DNA of 64,000 nt from Aliarcobacter sp. (lineage in GTDB: Bacteria > Campylobacterota > Campylobacteria > Campylobacterales > Arcobacteraceae). Position 1 is the stretch's first letter; the number at the start of each line of letters is the position of its first letter. The translations under genes were made by a program, and so were the position numbers. Shown piece after piece: positions 40,702 to 50,408 of the stretch. Where the stretch lies: positions 33,166 to 97,165 of the forward strand of contig JAQTXA010000009.1 in NCBI GenBank assembly GCA_028689025.1, given 5' to 3'. Below the pieces are notes generated by a model. It was given only the letters and a program-made list of their open reading frames with translations, searched no databases and was not told the origin of the DNA.

Positions 40702-40948
40702 GTTAAATGCTAGTAACTCACTATTTATGGTGATTGTACTATTAATTGTTGCACTATTTTTATATTTTCCAAAAATTTATTTAAGAAGTAATATTTACTA
40801 CACGAGTAAAGATATTAATAAATTATATGCTCATTATATATCACTTCAAGAAGAGAATACTTTTTTATCTCAACAACTTGAAGATATGAAATTTAAAAAC
40901 CAAATTATAGATTCATTATTATTTAATCCAATGGAACAGAAGAAATGA
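40694..40948 (+). CDS. FtsL-like division protein
   Basis: An 84-residue membrane protein with a short cytoplasmic N-terminus, one TM helix (SLFMVIVLLIVALFLYFPKIYL) and a periplasmic coiled coil (LYAHYISLQEENTFLSQQLEDMK). Topology and the location directly after rsmH are those of FtsL, which links FtsB and FtsQ in the divisome. FtsL sequences are poorly conserved, so the name rests on context. It overlaps rsmH by 8 bp and the RND gene by 4 bp. Confidence 0.65.
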   Translation: MTRLNASNSLFMVIVLLIVALFLYFPKIYLRSNIYYTSKDINKLYAHYISLQEENTFLSQQLEDMKFKNQIIDSLLFNPMEQKK

Positions 40949-43900
40949 TAAAAGCTCTTATTGAATTTTCATTAAGAAAGCCTCTTTTAAATCATTTTAT
41001 TCTGTTTTTTATCTGTTTACTCGCTTTTTTCTCATATTTTAAAATTCCAAAAGAGATTTTTCCTCCATCTGCTTTAGATGCTGTTTCAATTAGTGGACAA
41101 TATATTGGAGCTAGTTCTGAATTACTTGATAAGATTGCAGTTTCTGAGATAGAAGATGAATTACTTAGTTTAAGTAGTGCTGACAAAATCTCTTCAACAA
41201 TCAAAAATGGAAGTTTTTCTATAAATGTTGATTTAAAAGATGGATACAAAGCGAAAGATATTTTGGGTGATGTAAAAGATATTATTACTAAAATCAAAAC
41301 AAATCTTCCCTCTGACATGGATGAACCAACTGTAAAAGCAGTTGAACATGCTTTTCCTTTAATTACAGTTGCTGTTTATTCTAAAAACAATGATTCTAAA
41401 GAGTATTTAATTGAAATAGCAAAAGAGATAAAATCAAAGGTTATGCAATTAAAAGATTTATCACAAGTATCTGTTTTAGGAGATAGTGATAAAGAGTTAT
41501 TAATGAGTTTTGATGATGAAAAAATAAATGCTTATGGTTTAAGTAAAATTTCTGTGATTAGAGCTATTTCAACATTAAGTTCAATTTTTCCAATTGGAAT
41601 GATAAAAGATAGTACAAGACATTATTATCTTTCTACTTATAATGGTGAAAAAGATATAGAAAAAATCAAAAATATGTTAATAAAAATTGATGGTAAATCA
41701 ATATATTTAAAAGATATTGCAGATGTAAAATATAGTCTGTCTGATGCTTCAACTATTTCTCACTTTAATTCAAATACAAATATTGCAGTTGGTATAAATA
41801 AAGGATTAAGTGGAGATGCAATTGAACTTGTTAAACAGATAAAACAAATTACAAAAGAGTTTGAAGCAAAATATACAAATCTTGAATTTGACACATATAT
41901 TGATACTTCTATTTGGATTAAAAATAGGCTAAATACAGTTGTTTCAAATATCTTATTTGGTTTGATTTTACTTTTTATTGCACTTTTTTTGTTTATAAAT
42001 ATAAGAGTTGCAATTGTTGTTGCAATGGGAATTCCAACATCTTTTATGATTGGACTAATTGGTGCTGAATATTTTGGATACAGCTTAAATATGCTTTCTC
42101 TTTTAGGAGCATTAATTGCTTTAGGAATGTTGGTTGATGAGGCTATTGTTGTCGGAGAAAATATTTATAGACATCTTGAAATGGGAAAAGATAGATATAC
42201 CGCAGCACGAGATGGCGCTATTGAGATGTATCCAGCTGTTTTAACTGCAACTGCCACAACAATATTTGCTTTTTTACCAATACTTTTAATGACAGGAGAA
42301 GTAGGGAAGTTCATGCAAATACTTCCCATAATGATAAGTATTTTACTTTTAAGTTCCCTATTTGAAGCCTTTTTCTTTTTACCTTTACATTCAAAAGAGA
42401 TTTTAAGAGTAAGTAAAGATGAGAGAAAATCCCACAAAATTTGGGAGTTTAATTATAACCTTTATGGAAATATTTTATCTTTTTTATTAAAAGGAAAATA
42501 TCTTACTATTTTTCTAATGGTTGGACTTATTGCAGTTTTTTCTGTAGTTATTTTTAAAACACAAAAATTTAAATTCATGCCTTCATTTGATTCAACACAG
42601 GTTTATATCACAGGTTCTGTTGGTGTAGGTAAAAAAATTGAACAAACAGAAGCATTAGTTTTAGAGTTAGAAAAAAAGATGTTAAGTTCTTTGGATTTTA
42701 AAAATAGTATAAATTCAATTAGTTCAGTAACTGGAATGAAACTAGATGGTAAAAATCAGCCTCACTATGAAGAGTTTTATTTTCATATTTTTGTAAATTT
42801 ACATGAAAGTGCCGCTGATAATATATTTGATAAATATATAAATCCATATTTATCACCTAAATATGATGATTCAAATATGATTAGAACAGTTAGTTCTCAA
42901 GATATAGAAAAAGATTTAAAAAAGACTTTAGAACCATATATAAACTCAGATAAGTTTGAAGAGTTAAAAGTATTTGTTCCCCAAGCTGGAATCGTAAAAA
43001 ATGATGTGGAAATTGCAATTTCAGGTAAGAAAGAGGAAGTTTCTACTGCCGTTAAAGAATTGGAAAATAGTCTTGCAAAAGTAAAAGGAGTTTCAAATAT
43101 AGCTGATGATTCTATTATTGGAAATTATGAGTTAAAATTTAAAGTTAACACTTATGGAAATAGTTTAGGTGTTAGTGAAGAGACAATTTTAAATCAATTA
43201 AGACCCTATTATTTTAAAGGAACTTACTCAAAAATGTTTGATGATAAGGGAATAATTGATATTGTTTTTGAAAGTAGTCATAAAGATATTTTAGAAAGCC
43301 TTGATACTTTTTCTATTATGACAACTTCAAATCAAAAAGTATTATTAAAAGATGTGGTTGAGTTTATAAAAGTTCCAGCTTATTCTCAGATTTTTAAAGA
43401 AAATAATGAACAAATCATTAGTGTAACTGCGTCTTTAGATAAAATTACTTCAGCTGAGTTATATCAAACAATTAGTGAAGATATAACTCAATTAAGAAAA
43501 AGAGTAAATCTTGATATTAAAGGTGAACAAAAAGAGAATGAAAAAGTTCAAAGGGAGATGGGACAAGCAGCACTAATTGCAATTGTTTTAATATTTATGG
43601 CACTCATTTGGATGTTTGATTCAATTATTAAACCATTAATCATTTTAAGTACTATCCCATTATCGATTCTTGGCGTTTTAATAGGGCATTTGGTTATGGG
43701 AATAAATATTTCCATGCCAAGTCTAATTGGAATGATTGGACTTGCAGGGGTTATTGTAAATGATGGAATTATTATGATGGATTTTATAAAAAAAGCAAAA
43801 AATATAAAAGAGTTATTGGAATTTGCAAAAATGAGATTAAGACCTATAGTTTTAACTTCAATTACTACAATTTTAGGATTATTTACTTTAATGTTTTTTG

Positions 43901-44034
43901 CTTCAGGTCAAGCCTTGATACTTCAACCAATGGCTATCTCTTTAGGATTTGGGATTTTATGGGCTACGGTTTTAAATCTATATTTTGTGCCTCTTGTTTA
44001 CAGAGTTATTTATCTAAGAAAAGCAGTAGATTAA
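40945..44034 (+). CDS. Second RND-family efflux protein without adjacent adaptor
   Basis: A 1029-residue RND protein with 12 TM plan and two large periplasmic loops. It starts MIKALIEFSLRKPLLNHFILFFICLLAFF. The TM4 proton-relay pair is Asp-Glu (MLVDEAIVVGENIYRHLE, about 400) in place of the usual Asp-Asp, while TM10 has GVIVNDGIIMMDFIKKA without the conserved Lys, so it diverges from drug-type HAE1 pumps. No adaptor or TolC gene is next to it; it overlaps the FtsL-like gene by 4 bp, suggesting the same transcript with rsmH. Confidence 0.9.
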   Translation: MIKALIEFSLRKPLLNHFILFFICLLAFFSYFKIPKEIFPPSALDAVSISGQYIGASSELLDKIAVSEIEDELLSLSSADKISSTIKNGSFSINVDLKDGYKAKDILGDVKDIITKIKTNLPSDMDEPTVKAVEHAFPLITVAVYSKNNDSKEYLIEIAKEIKSKVMQLKDLSQVSVLGDSDKELLMSFDDEKINAYGLSKISVIRAISTLSSIFPIGMIKDSTRHYYLSTYNGEKDIEKIKNMLIKIDGKSIYLKDIADVKYSLSDASTISHFNSNTNIAVGINKGLSGDAIELVKQIKQITKEFEAKYTNLEFDTYIDTSIWIKNRLNTVVSNILFGLILLFIALFLFINIRVAIVVAMGIPTSFMIGLIGAEYFGYSLNMLSLLGALIALGMLVDEAIVVGENIYRHLEMGKDRYTAARDGAIEMYPAVLTATATTIFAFLPILLMTGEVGKFMQILPIMISILLLSSLFEAFFFLPLHSKEILRVSKDERKSHKIWEFNYNLYGNILSFLLKGKYLTIFLMVGLIAVFSVVIFKTQKFKFMPSFDSTQVYITGSVGVGKKIEQTEALVLELEKKMLSSLDFKNSINSISSVTGMKLDGKNQPHYEEFYFHIFVNLHESAADNIFDKYINPYLSPKYDDSNMIRTVSSQDIEKDLKKTLEPYINSDKFEELKVFVPQAGIVKNDVEIAISGKKEEVSTAVKELENSLAKVKGVSNIADDSIIGNYELKFKVNTYGNSLGVSEETILNQLRPYYFKGTYSKMFDDKGIIDIVFESSHKDILESLDTFSIMTTSNQKVLLKDVVEFIKVPAYSQIFKENNEQIISVTASLDKITSAELYQTISEDITQLRKRVNLDIKGEQKENEKVQREMGQAALIAIVLIFMALIWMFDSIIKPLIILSTIPLSILGVLIGHLVMGINISMPSLIGMIGLAGVIVNDGIIMMDFIKKAKNIKELLEFAKMRLRPIVLTSITTILGLFTLMFFASGQALILQPMAISLGFGILWATVLNLYFVPLVYRVIYLRKAVD

Positions 44035-44036
44035 TA

Positions 44037-44066
44037 TATAAGCTTTAGATTTTTCTAAAGCTTATA
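44037..44066. terminator. Bidirectional terminator between RND and NlpC/P60 genes
   Basis: A 13-bp perfect stem TATAAGCTTTAGA / TCTAAAGCTTATA with a TTTT loop between convergent genes; it overlaps the stop of the minus-strand gene. Confidence 0.75.
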
Positions 44067-45339
44067 AAACAACAATTCCTAAAACTCTATTTAAAATATT
44101 GTTATCTTCATCATAATCTTTCATACCAATTCCAGGTTCTAAAGTAGTTACTGAAGCTTTTCCAACAATATGTCTATATTTAACACCATCATTGTTTTTT
44201 AATCTTACACTCCACATATTGTGTAAAACTAAAGGTTCTTTATCTTTAACACCAATATAAAGCATAATATGGCCTTTTAAATACACTAAAGTAGAAAAAG
44301 GCACTCCATTTTTTTTCATAAACTCTTTTTTCTCATCATTTGATAAGTTTGACATATCAAGATATTTTCCATTAGATAGTTGTGCTTTTGAGTTTCTATG
44401 TAGATATTTTCCAAATGTTGCAAAATAGTCTTGGGTAAAACTTGAACAATCTCTATTATTTAATAATCCACCCCAACCGTAAGGTTCATCAATTAATTGT
44501 CTTACTATTTTGATTCTATTTTCACTATTAAAAGCCAAGGGCATTGGTTCAACTTCATCAATATTTAAATCAATATATGAAATCAGTGCATTTTGATTAT
44601 CATCTCTTTTTGCAATTATATATTTGTCATTTTTTTTAGGAAAAATTGTAGCTACTTTTACATACTCTCTAAATATTGGGTCATAAATTGGGAATTTCTC
44701 TTTTACTGATACAAAATAGTTTGAAGTTTTGAACTCTTGAATGAAATTTTCATCTACAAAAGCGATAGTTCCAATTTCAACCCATCCCCCAACACTACTT
44801 GATTCCATATATGCCCAAGCTCTATCTTTTGATAAGTGAGAAACCATTATTGGCGTATTTATTTTGATTGAAGAGTTTTGGTTGTAATCAAAAGGAAAAC
44901 CTTCCCCTGGTTTTGTTGGGTCATAAAACATTGGTGAGTTTGTAGGAAGAACTCTAATATTTGTATTTTTTAAAATAATAGCTTTTTTTGTCAAAGTGTT
45001 ATAATTATCAAAATTTGAGTTTTCTATTTGTTTATCAAACCATTCAGGTGTTGCTAATAAATGATTTTCTAAATAAACTTTTTTTAATCTGTATGATTGT
45101 CCCCACATTGCTTCAATTTTTGGAAAAGAAACTTTTGTTGAATTCCATGGCTTAAAATATCTTTCAAAGAAATCTTTTGAAGCTTTTGCTGAATCAATTG
45201 CATTATCATTTGCTGTTGTTGCCAAAACCTTTATATCGTTATCTTTAATTGGTTCAAAAGATGGTTCTTTTACAGAACATGCTGTAAATAGCAATGTTGT
45301 AGCTAGAAAAAGTAGTAGTTGTTGATATTTTTTAATCAT
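44062..45339 (-). CDS. NlpC/P60-type C40 peptidase lipoprotein with SH3 domain
   Basis: A 425-residue lipoprotein (lipobox LLFTACS, Cys at about residue 21) with SH3-like segments in the middle (about 120-260) and a C-terminal NlpC/P60 domain (about 285-425). The catalytic Cys lies in NNRDCSSFTQDYFATFGKYLHRNSKAQLSNG and His in LKGHIMLYIGVK, with a second polar residue in HNMWSV. Such enzymes cut peptide stems of peptidoglycan. It is convergent with the second RND gene. Confidence 0.88.
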   Translation of the reverse strand: MIKKYQQLLLFLATTLLFTACSVKEPSFEPIKDNDIKVLATTANDNAIDSAKASKDFFERYFKPWNSTKVSFPKIEAMWGQSYRLKKVYLENHLLATPEWFDKQIENSNFDNYNTLTKKAIILKNTNIRVLPTNSPMFYDPTKPGEGFPFDYNQNSSIKINTPIMVSHLSKDRAWAYMESSSVGGWVEIGTIAFVDENFIQEFKTSNYFVSVKEKFPIYDPIFREYVKVATIFPKKNDKYIIAKRDDNQNALISYIDLNIDEVEPMPLAFNSENRIKIVRQLIDEPYGWGGLLNNRDCSSFTQDYFATFGKYLHRNSKAQLSNGKYLDMSNLSNDEKKEFMKKNGVPFSTLVYLKGHIMLYIGVKDKEPLVLHNMWSVRLKNNDGVKYRHIVGKASVTTLEPGIGMKDYDEDNNILNRVLGIVVL

Positions 45340-45465
45340 TTTTATCCTAGGAATAATTTTTTTGTGATTGTACCATTTTATGATTGAAGATATTATTCCT
45401 AAGATTATAGAATCTTTTTTTTAGTAATTTATCGTTATAGTAAACAAATTATTTTGAGGAAAATC

Positions 45466-45861
45466 ATGTATAAACTTTCAATTAACAAAGATTTATTTGA
45501 AAATATTTTATTAAAAAAAACTCTTGTTTTAGAAAAAGAGAATACAAATTATTGGAAAAAAGAGCTTTTAGAACCTGTAATTTTAGATGATAAATTGACT
45601 TATAAAATTAAACAATTTGAAAAAATTATTTTAAATAATGGTTTAGGAAATGATAAACCGCAAATTGTGATAGAGTGTTTAAAAGTTGATTATTCTATAG
45701 AAAAAGGGTGTTTTGAATTTTATTTAGGAAAAATACTAGAACAAAAAAATATAAATATTAACGAAAATCAAAAAGATAAAATAATTGAACAGTTATTAAA
45801 AGAGAAAGAAGAGTTGGAAAATATATTAATAGAGATAAAAAATAGTAAGATTTTTCAATAA
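45466..45861 (+). CDS. Hypothetical protein with C-terminal coiled coil
   Basis: A 131-residue soluble protein of unknown function, with a C-terminal charged coiled coil (KDKIIEQLLKEKEELENILIEIKNSK). There is no signal peptide. The ATG at 45466 is preceded by GAGGAAAA; a TTG four codons upstream is less likely. It is isolated between the NlpC/P60 gene and the cytochrome gene and is followed by a perfect hairpin. No family is recognised. Confidence 0.65.
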   Translation: MYKLSINKDLFENILLKKTLVLEKENTNYWKKELLEPVILDDKLTYKIKQFEKIILNNGLGNDKPQIVIECLKVDYSIEKGCFEFYLGKILEQKNININENQKDKIIEQLLKEKEELENILIEIKNSKIFQ

Positions 45862-45885
45862 CTAGAGTTAACTCTAGTTATTTAT
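45860..45885. terminator. Bidirectional terminator after the hypothetical gene
   Basis: A perfect palindrome AACTAGAG-TTAA-CTCTAGTT (45860-45879) with TTTATTTT following, between two convergent genes (45861 and 45892). Confidence 0.8.
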
Positions 45886-45891
45886 TTTGGA

Positions 45892-46170
45892 CTATTTAAT
45901 GATCAAATCCGCAATTTCATTCATTGTAGCTTCAGACATATCTTTTACTTGCGCAGCCATTAAACCTTTTGTAGCTCCACCGTAAGTTCCAGCTTGATAA
46001 CCTTTTAATGCAGCAACAAAGTCAGCTTTTGTTAAATCTTTAATAACTTTTGATTTTCCCATAGCAGCTTTTTCCCCATTTGCACCATGACAAACAACAC
46101 ATTTATCATAAGACCCAGCAAACGCAGCAGATGCAAGTAATAATGAAACAGCAATAACAATTTTTTTCAT
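45892..46170 (-). CDS. Small c-type cytochrome
   Basis: A 92-residue periplasmic cytochrome c with a signal peptide (MKKIVIAVSLLLASAAFA) and a single heme motif CVVCHG (CxxCH). A distal Met is available in GLMAAQVKDMSEATM. The start was set at ATG 46170, because an ATG further upstream would place 19 residues ahead of a complete signal peptide. It is likely an electron carrier between the bc1 complex and a terminal oxidase, as its length fits a c553-type protein. It has its own promoter region upstream. Confidence 0.92.
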   Translation of the reverse strand: MKKIVIAVSLLLASAAFAGSYDKCVVCHGANGEKAAMGKSKVIKDLTKADFVAALKGYQAGTYGGATKGLMAAQVKDMSEATMNEIADLIIK

Positions 46171-46261
46171 AGACAATCCTTTATGTTTTATTGTTCTAAT
46201 TATAATCAAAATTTGATTAGATTTCATTGACTTCTGTCAATATCTTTGAAAGTTTAAAAGA

Positions 46262-46285
46262 AAATAACCTTTAGGTTACTCTCTT
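46262..46285. terminator. Terminator after the glutamate mutase operon
   Basis: A hairpin TAACCT/AGGTTA with flanking A/T runs (AAAGAAAA... and CTCTTTTT) next to the stop codon of the minus-strand ligase gene. The stem is short, so this is a moderate call. Confidence 0.5.
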
Positions 46286-46286
46286 T

Positions 46287-47852
46287 TTATTTTGAAGTAA
46301 GCTCTTTTTTTAGCTCTTCTTTATTAATTCTATTTTTATCTGAAGGAATCAAAGGTAAAGATTTTTTATAAATAATTTTAGCAGGTATCATATATGAAGC
46401 TAAATGATTTTTTAATTCAAATAAAATTTCACTTGAGTTTAACTCATTTTTTCCAGTATATACTAAAACTATCTCTTCTTCTATTTCATCATTTTCTATT
46501 GAAAAAACTGCGCATCTTTCAATTTCTTTGATTTTTTGTTCTACCACTGATTCAATTTCAAAAGGATTTACTCTAAATCCTCTAGTTTTAATCATATCAT
46601 CATGTCTTGAAACAAAATAAAAATATCCTTCTTCATCTTTATAAACATAATCACCTGTTTTTACAACAATTTCATCGCTTAATTGACCTTCAAGATTAAT
46701 TACATTTTTTAAAATATCAATAGATTTAAATCTTTGTTCCGTTACAAGTGGAGCATTCCAAAAACCTTTGTAAATGTATCCACCTCTATGGATTAGTTCA
46801 CCTACAACTCTTGGCGCACACTCATTTCCATTTTCATCAATAACATAAAGTTCAACATCTGGAATTGCTTTTCCAATAGATTCAGGTCTAATTTTTAATT
46901 GAGTTGGATCTAAATAAGTTGATCTAAATGCTTCTGTTAATCCATGCATTGAGAAAAATTTAGCATTTGCAAAATATTTTTCAACATCGGCTATCATTTT
47001 AGCAGTTACATTTCCACCAGATGAAGTGATAATTCTTACATTTTTAAGTAACTCAGCACTTGGAAGTCTCTCTTCATCAAACATCTCTGTTATGTTTATA
47101 GGCATTAAAGGAAGAACCGTAACTTTGTCATTAATGATATGATTAAAGAAATCATTTGGTAAAACAAATCTGTGAAGAGCTATTGTTGCTCTTTTATATA
47201 AAGAACAGAAAATTTGATTTAATCCATAATCAAGATTAAATACTAAAAGTCCAGAAAGAACATCACTCTCTTCTAATTTTAAATATTGAGATACAACACG
47301 TGCTGAATCAATTAAGTTTCTATGTGAAATAACAATACCATTTGGTTTTCCAGAAAGTCCAAAAGAGTAAGTAATAACTGCATTGTCATGGCCATTTACA
47401 TCACAAGAATAAGGTTTATTATAATATTTATAAATCTCTTCAAATGATGGTAACTCTTTATGAGTTGTTTCATAAGAGATAATGTGTCCATCAAATTTAA
47501 TCTCTTCGATTGATTCAATTTTGATTTTATCAGTAATTATACATTTTATATCACAATCACCAATTATATATTCAACTTGTTCTGGTTTAAGTAATTTTGT
47601 TAATGGAACTAATACATATTGTGTTGATAAAATTGCTAAAATAGCTACAACTTGGTCTATTCCTTTATTTGAGTATAGACCAATTCTACTACCTTTTGGC
47701 AAATCAAGTTCAGCTAAATAGTAAGCAATTTGATTTACTTTAGTAAAAAGTTCGCTATATGTTAATTTTTCATTTCCAAAAACTAATGCGTTCTTGTTTG
47801 GGTTTGAGATATTTGCATCTTCTATTAATGTTCTAATACAATTTATTGACAT
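46287..47852 (-). CDS. Adenylate-forming ligase (acyl-CoA synthetase/ANL family)
   Basis: A 521-residue ANL-family enzyme in the glutamate mutase operon. Motifs: ITYSFGLSGKPNGIVISHRNLID (A3, with the usual TSGTTGxPKG weakened), MHGLTEAFRST (A5, in place of YGxTE), VVKTGDYVYKDEEGYFYFVSRHDDMIKTRGFRVNPFEIESVV (A7-A8) and a C-terminal Lys in IPSDKNRINKEEL. It would adenylate a carboxylic or amino acid and pass it to CoA or a carrier. In this operon a methylaspartate-type substrate is plausible, but that is inference. The start was set at ATG 47852. It begins 10 bp after the MutL-like gene. Confidence 0.8.
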   Translation of the reverse strand: MSINCIRTLIEDANISNPNKNALVFGNEKLTYSELFTKVNQIAYYLAELDLPKGSRIGLYSNKGIDQVVAILAILSTQYVLVPLTKLLKPEQVEYIIGDCDIKCIITDKIKIESIEEIKFDGHIISYETTHKELPSFEEIYKYYNKPYSCDVNGHDNAVITYSFGLSGKPNGIVISHRNLIDSARVVSQYLKLEESDVLSGLLVFNLDYGLNQIFCSLYKRATIALHRFVLPNDFFNHIINDKVTVLPLMPINITEMFDEERLPSAELLKNVRIITSSGGNVTAKMIADVEKYFANAKFFSMHGLTEAFRSTYLDPTQLKIRPESIGKAIPDVELYVIDENGNECAPRVVGELIHRGGYIYKGFWNAPLVTEQRFKSIDILKNVINLEGQLSDEIVVKTGDYVYKDEEGYFYFVSRHDDMIKTRGFRVNPFEIESVVEQKIKEIERCAVFSIENDEIEEEIVLVYTGKNELNSSEILFELKNHLASYMIPAKIIYKKSLPLIPSDKNRINKEELKKELTSK

Positions 47853-47862
47853 TGTTTTCCCC

Positions 47863-49047
47863 TTATTGTTGTGTAATACCAAGTGTCCAAATATCATAAT
47901 TTGAATCCAAGATAATAGATGGATGAATATCTGAAGTTAAAATCTTTTTATAAAAAAATGAAATAATATCTTCAGCCTCTTCAAAACTTAATACTTTTGT
48001 TATACCACCTGTTAATACAATAGATTTTAGTAGATTTAACTTTAATTTAATATATAAAGGATGAGCTTCACTAACTTTGTATAAAACTAGGAAAATTGCT
48101 AATTGCATTAAAATTCGTAAACTTTTTGGAGAATCTTCATTAAAAATGTTTTCTGTAACTTTTAAATGAGCTAATAATTCATAAACAAATTCATTGTTTT
48201 TAGCTGCAAATATTAAAGACTCTTTTGATTTAAAAACTCCAAGTTTTTTGAAAACTAATCTATCATATTCATTTTCAGTAACCATATTATCATCAGATAA
48301 ATCTTTAGAGTAGTGAATATCAGTTGTAGCTCCTCCAATATCTATTAAAATAAATGGATTAACAGCTGCAAATTTACTATCTATAAAAGGTAGTGTTTTA
48401 TTTACAATATATGGTGTTGAAAATATTTGATTTGAAGTTAAATCATATAGATGTTTTATATCTTCTTTCCCTTCAATATCCGCTTGATAAAGATTTGTTA
48501 AATAGTTTTTTAAAGGCTCTTCAACAACATGAAGTTTATTATTTATTATATTTTCTACAACTACTAAATTTTGGATATTACCACTTAAATACTCAGCATC
48601 TTTACTTGTTCCTGCAAATACAATATTTGAAAATCTCAAATTTCCTAAATAGTTAAATAATTTATCATCAAATATATTATCAACACTATTAATTCCACCA
48701 ACAACGATTACTACATCAATTAAATCACTAGGAATTGAAGTAGTTTCAATATCTTGGTATAAAACTGTATTAATAATATTAATTCCAGAGTTATAAGCAA
48801 TATTTGTTGCAAATTTTAGTGAAAAAGAGTTTGTAATTCCAATAATTAAAGTTGTTAATCCACCATTTGCAGATGAACAAATAAACACTTCATCTTTTTT
48901 AAATTTTGAGATAGTATCAGAACATTTTGATAATAAATCATCATAAATATCTTTGTTAAAATCTCTAAAATGTTGCTCAACTTGGTTGTTTGCACAAACT
49001 TTGAAATATGTGCTTCCAACGTCTATTAATAATTTATTTTGGCTCAT
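47863..49047 (-). CDS. MutL/GlmL-like ASKHA ATPase of glutamate mutase operon
   Basis: A 394-residue protein of the GlmL/MutL family, actin-like ATPases encoded with B12-dependent glutamate mutase and possibly needed to reactivate it. The phosphate-binding start LLIDVGSTYFKVCANN (about 5-20), the second FILIDIGGATTDIHYSKDL (about 226-245) and the adenosine block VLTGGITKVLSF (about 348) are visible. It overlaps the epsilon-subunit gene by 4 bp and is followed by the ligase gene. The family role is not fully settled in the literature I know. Confidence 0.85.
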   Translation of the reverse strand: MSQNKLLIDVGSTYFKVCANNQVEQHFRDFNKDIYDDLLSKCSDTISKFKKDEVFICSSANGGLTTLIIGITNSFSLKFATNIAYNSGINIINTVLYQDIETTSIPSDLIDVVIVVGGINSVDNIFDDKLFNYLGNLRFSNIVFAGTSKDAEYLSGNIQNLVVVENIINNKLHVVEEPLKNYLTNLYQADIEGKEDIKHLYDLTSNQIFSTPYIVNKTLPFIDSKFAAVNPFILIDIGGATTDIHYSKDLSDDNMVTENEYDRLVFKKLGVFKSKESLIFAAKNNEFVYELLAHLKVTENIFNEDSPKSLRILMQLAIFLVLYKVSEAHPLYIKLKLNLLKSIVLTGGITKVLSFEEAEDIISFFYKKILTSDIHPSIILDSNYDIWTLGITQQ

Positions 49048-50408
49048 TGCATAATTCCTATATCGTGGATAATATCATTTACTATTGATGAAGCATCTTT
49101 GTTTAAATCACATTGTGCTTTTTCATATTCAAAACATCTATCACTAATTGGAAGATTTCCTTTTTTGATGATTCTGATGTTTTTATTTTTATCTCTTACA
49201 GTTACAACTTCATTATGATTAATAATATGAGGAGAATAGGGAACATCAATGATTCCTGATTTTATAGAGTTAAATACTTTTCTCCATAAAGTGTCAGCTT
49301 TATCATTAAATACAGCTTCCATAATAGACATTACTTCACTAGTTACTATCTCTTCTTCTTGTTCATCTGTGATATTTGGAATACCTTGTAGCATTCTTAG
49401 AGTATATTGTGTATTTGCAACTGTTTTTGCATTTGATTCTCGAGTTGGAATACCAAAAGCTTCATCTCTTGTTTTTGTGATGATTTTATCAGCTCGCACC
49501 ATTGAAGCAATTACAGTTGAAGTATTAATTAATGACTCAGAATAATCTTTATTTGATGGAAATGCACCCATCCATTGATGATAAACAAGATTTATCATAG
49601 CATCACCACAACCAATTTGTTCAGCATAGTGTTTTGCCATTTTTCTTAATACATTTGCAGTTACAATATCTTGAATCATTGAACCTGTTTGTGAAAATGA
49701 AACAGAAAAAGATTTTACTCCCTCTTCAAGTGATAAAAGCATTTCGCAAATTTGAATAACAATAGTAATACATGGAGGAACTAAAGTTGCTGTTAGTGGT
49801 CCAAATGATTCTCTATTGATTGGTTCATTTAATTTTGAGTAATTAGCACAAATTCGCTCAACATATTTCCAATACATAAATGCTTTATCTAATGGAAAAT
49901 TTTTAGAGTAGGGTAAAAGGTAAGTAATTGGACCACCCTCTATTTCAAAAATACCAGAAGCTAATGCTGTTTCAATTAAAAGTCTAGCATCAGGAGTTCC
50001 ATGTCTTAATGAAATTGGTTTATCAAAGTGAGTCATCATTTTTCTAGATGTTCTATATCCATGATTTACAAGTGGGTAACCATTTAACATATCAACTTCA
50101 TTCTCTTCTGAAAGTTTTAGCATCTTTGCACTTGTTGCATAATCATTTAATCTTGTATTTGAATCAATTGTACAAGGTAATACATCTACATTTGCATCTA
50201 CGAAAAACTCATAAAGTGAAAACATTTTTTTATAAGTTGGAAATCCACCTCTTGGTTGAACTAACATTTTCTTTTTGTTTTTAAAATGGTGTGAAATAAA
50301 TAGGTTTTTTGAAGCGCCTTTTATAAACTCTTCAATCTCTGCAAAATCAAAATTATCTGCATATTTATTTTGAACAATTATGTTTCTTTCTTCTTGAAGT
50401 AAACTCAT
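49044..50408 (-). CDS. glmE: Glutamate (methylaspartate) mutase epsilon subunit
   Basis: A 454-residue catalytic subunit of coenzyme B12-dependent glutamate mutase, which converts L-glutamate to (2S,3S)-3-methylaspartate. Substrate-binding blocks known from GlmE are visible: QPRGGFPTYKK, NGYPLVNHGYRTSRK, SLRHGTPDARLLIETALASG and EIEGGPITYLLPYSK with the catalytic-Glu region. Length is close to GlmE (about 480). It overlaps the sigma gene by 4 bp. Confidence 0.93.
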   Translation of the reverse strand: MSLLQEERNIIVQNKYADNFDFAEIEEFIKGASKNLFISHHFKNKKKMLVQPRGGFPTYKKMFSLYEFFVDANVDVLPCTIDSNTRLNDYATSAKMLKLSEENEVDMLNGYPLVNHGYRTSRKMMTHFDKPISLRHGTPDARLLIETALASGIFEIEGGPITYLLPYSKNFPLDKAFMYWKYVERICANYSKLNEPINRESFGPLTATLVPPCITIVIQICEMLLSLEEGVKSFSVSFSQTGSMIQDIVTANVLRKMAKHYAEQIGCGDAMINLVYHQWMGAFPSNKDYSESLINTSTVIASMVRADKIITKTRDEAFGIPTRESNAKTVANTQYTLRMLQGIPNITDEQEEEIVTSEVMSIMEAVFNDKADTLWRKVFNSIKSGIIDVPYSPHIINHNEVVTVRDKNKNIRIIKKGNLPISDRCFEYEKAQCDLNKDASSIVNDIIHDIGIMQ

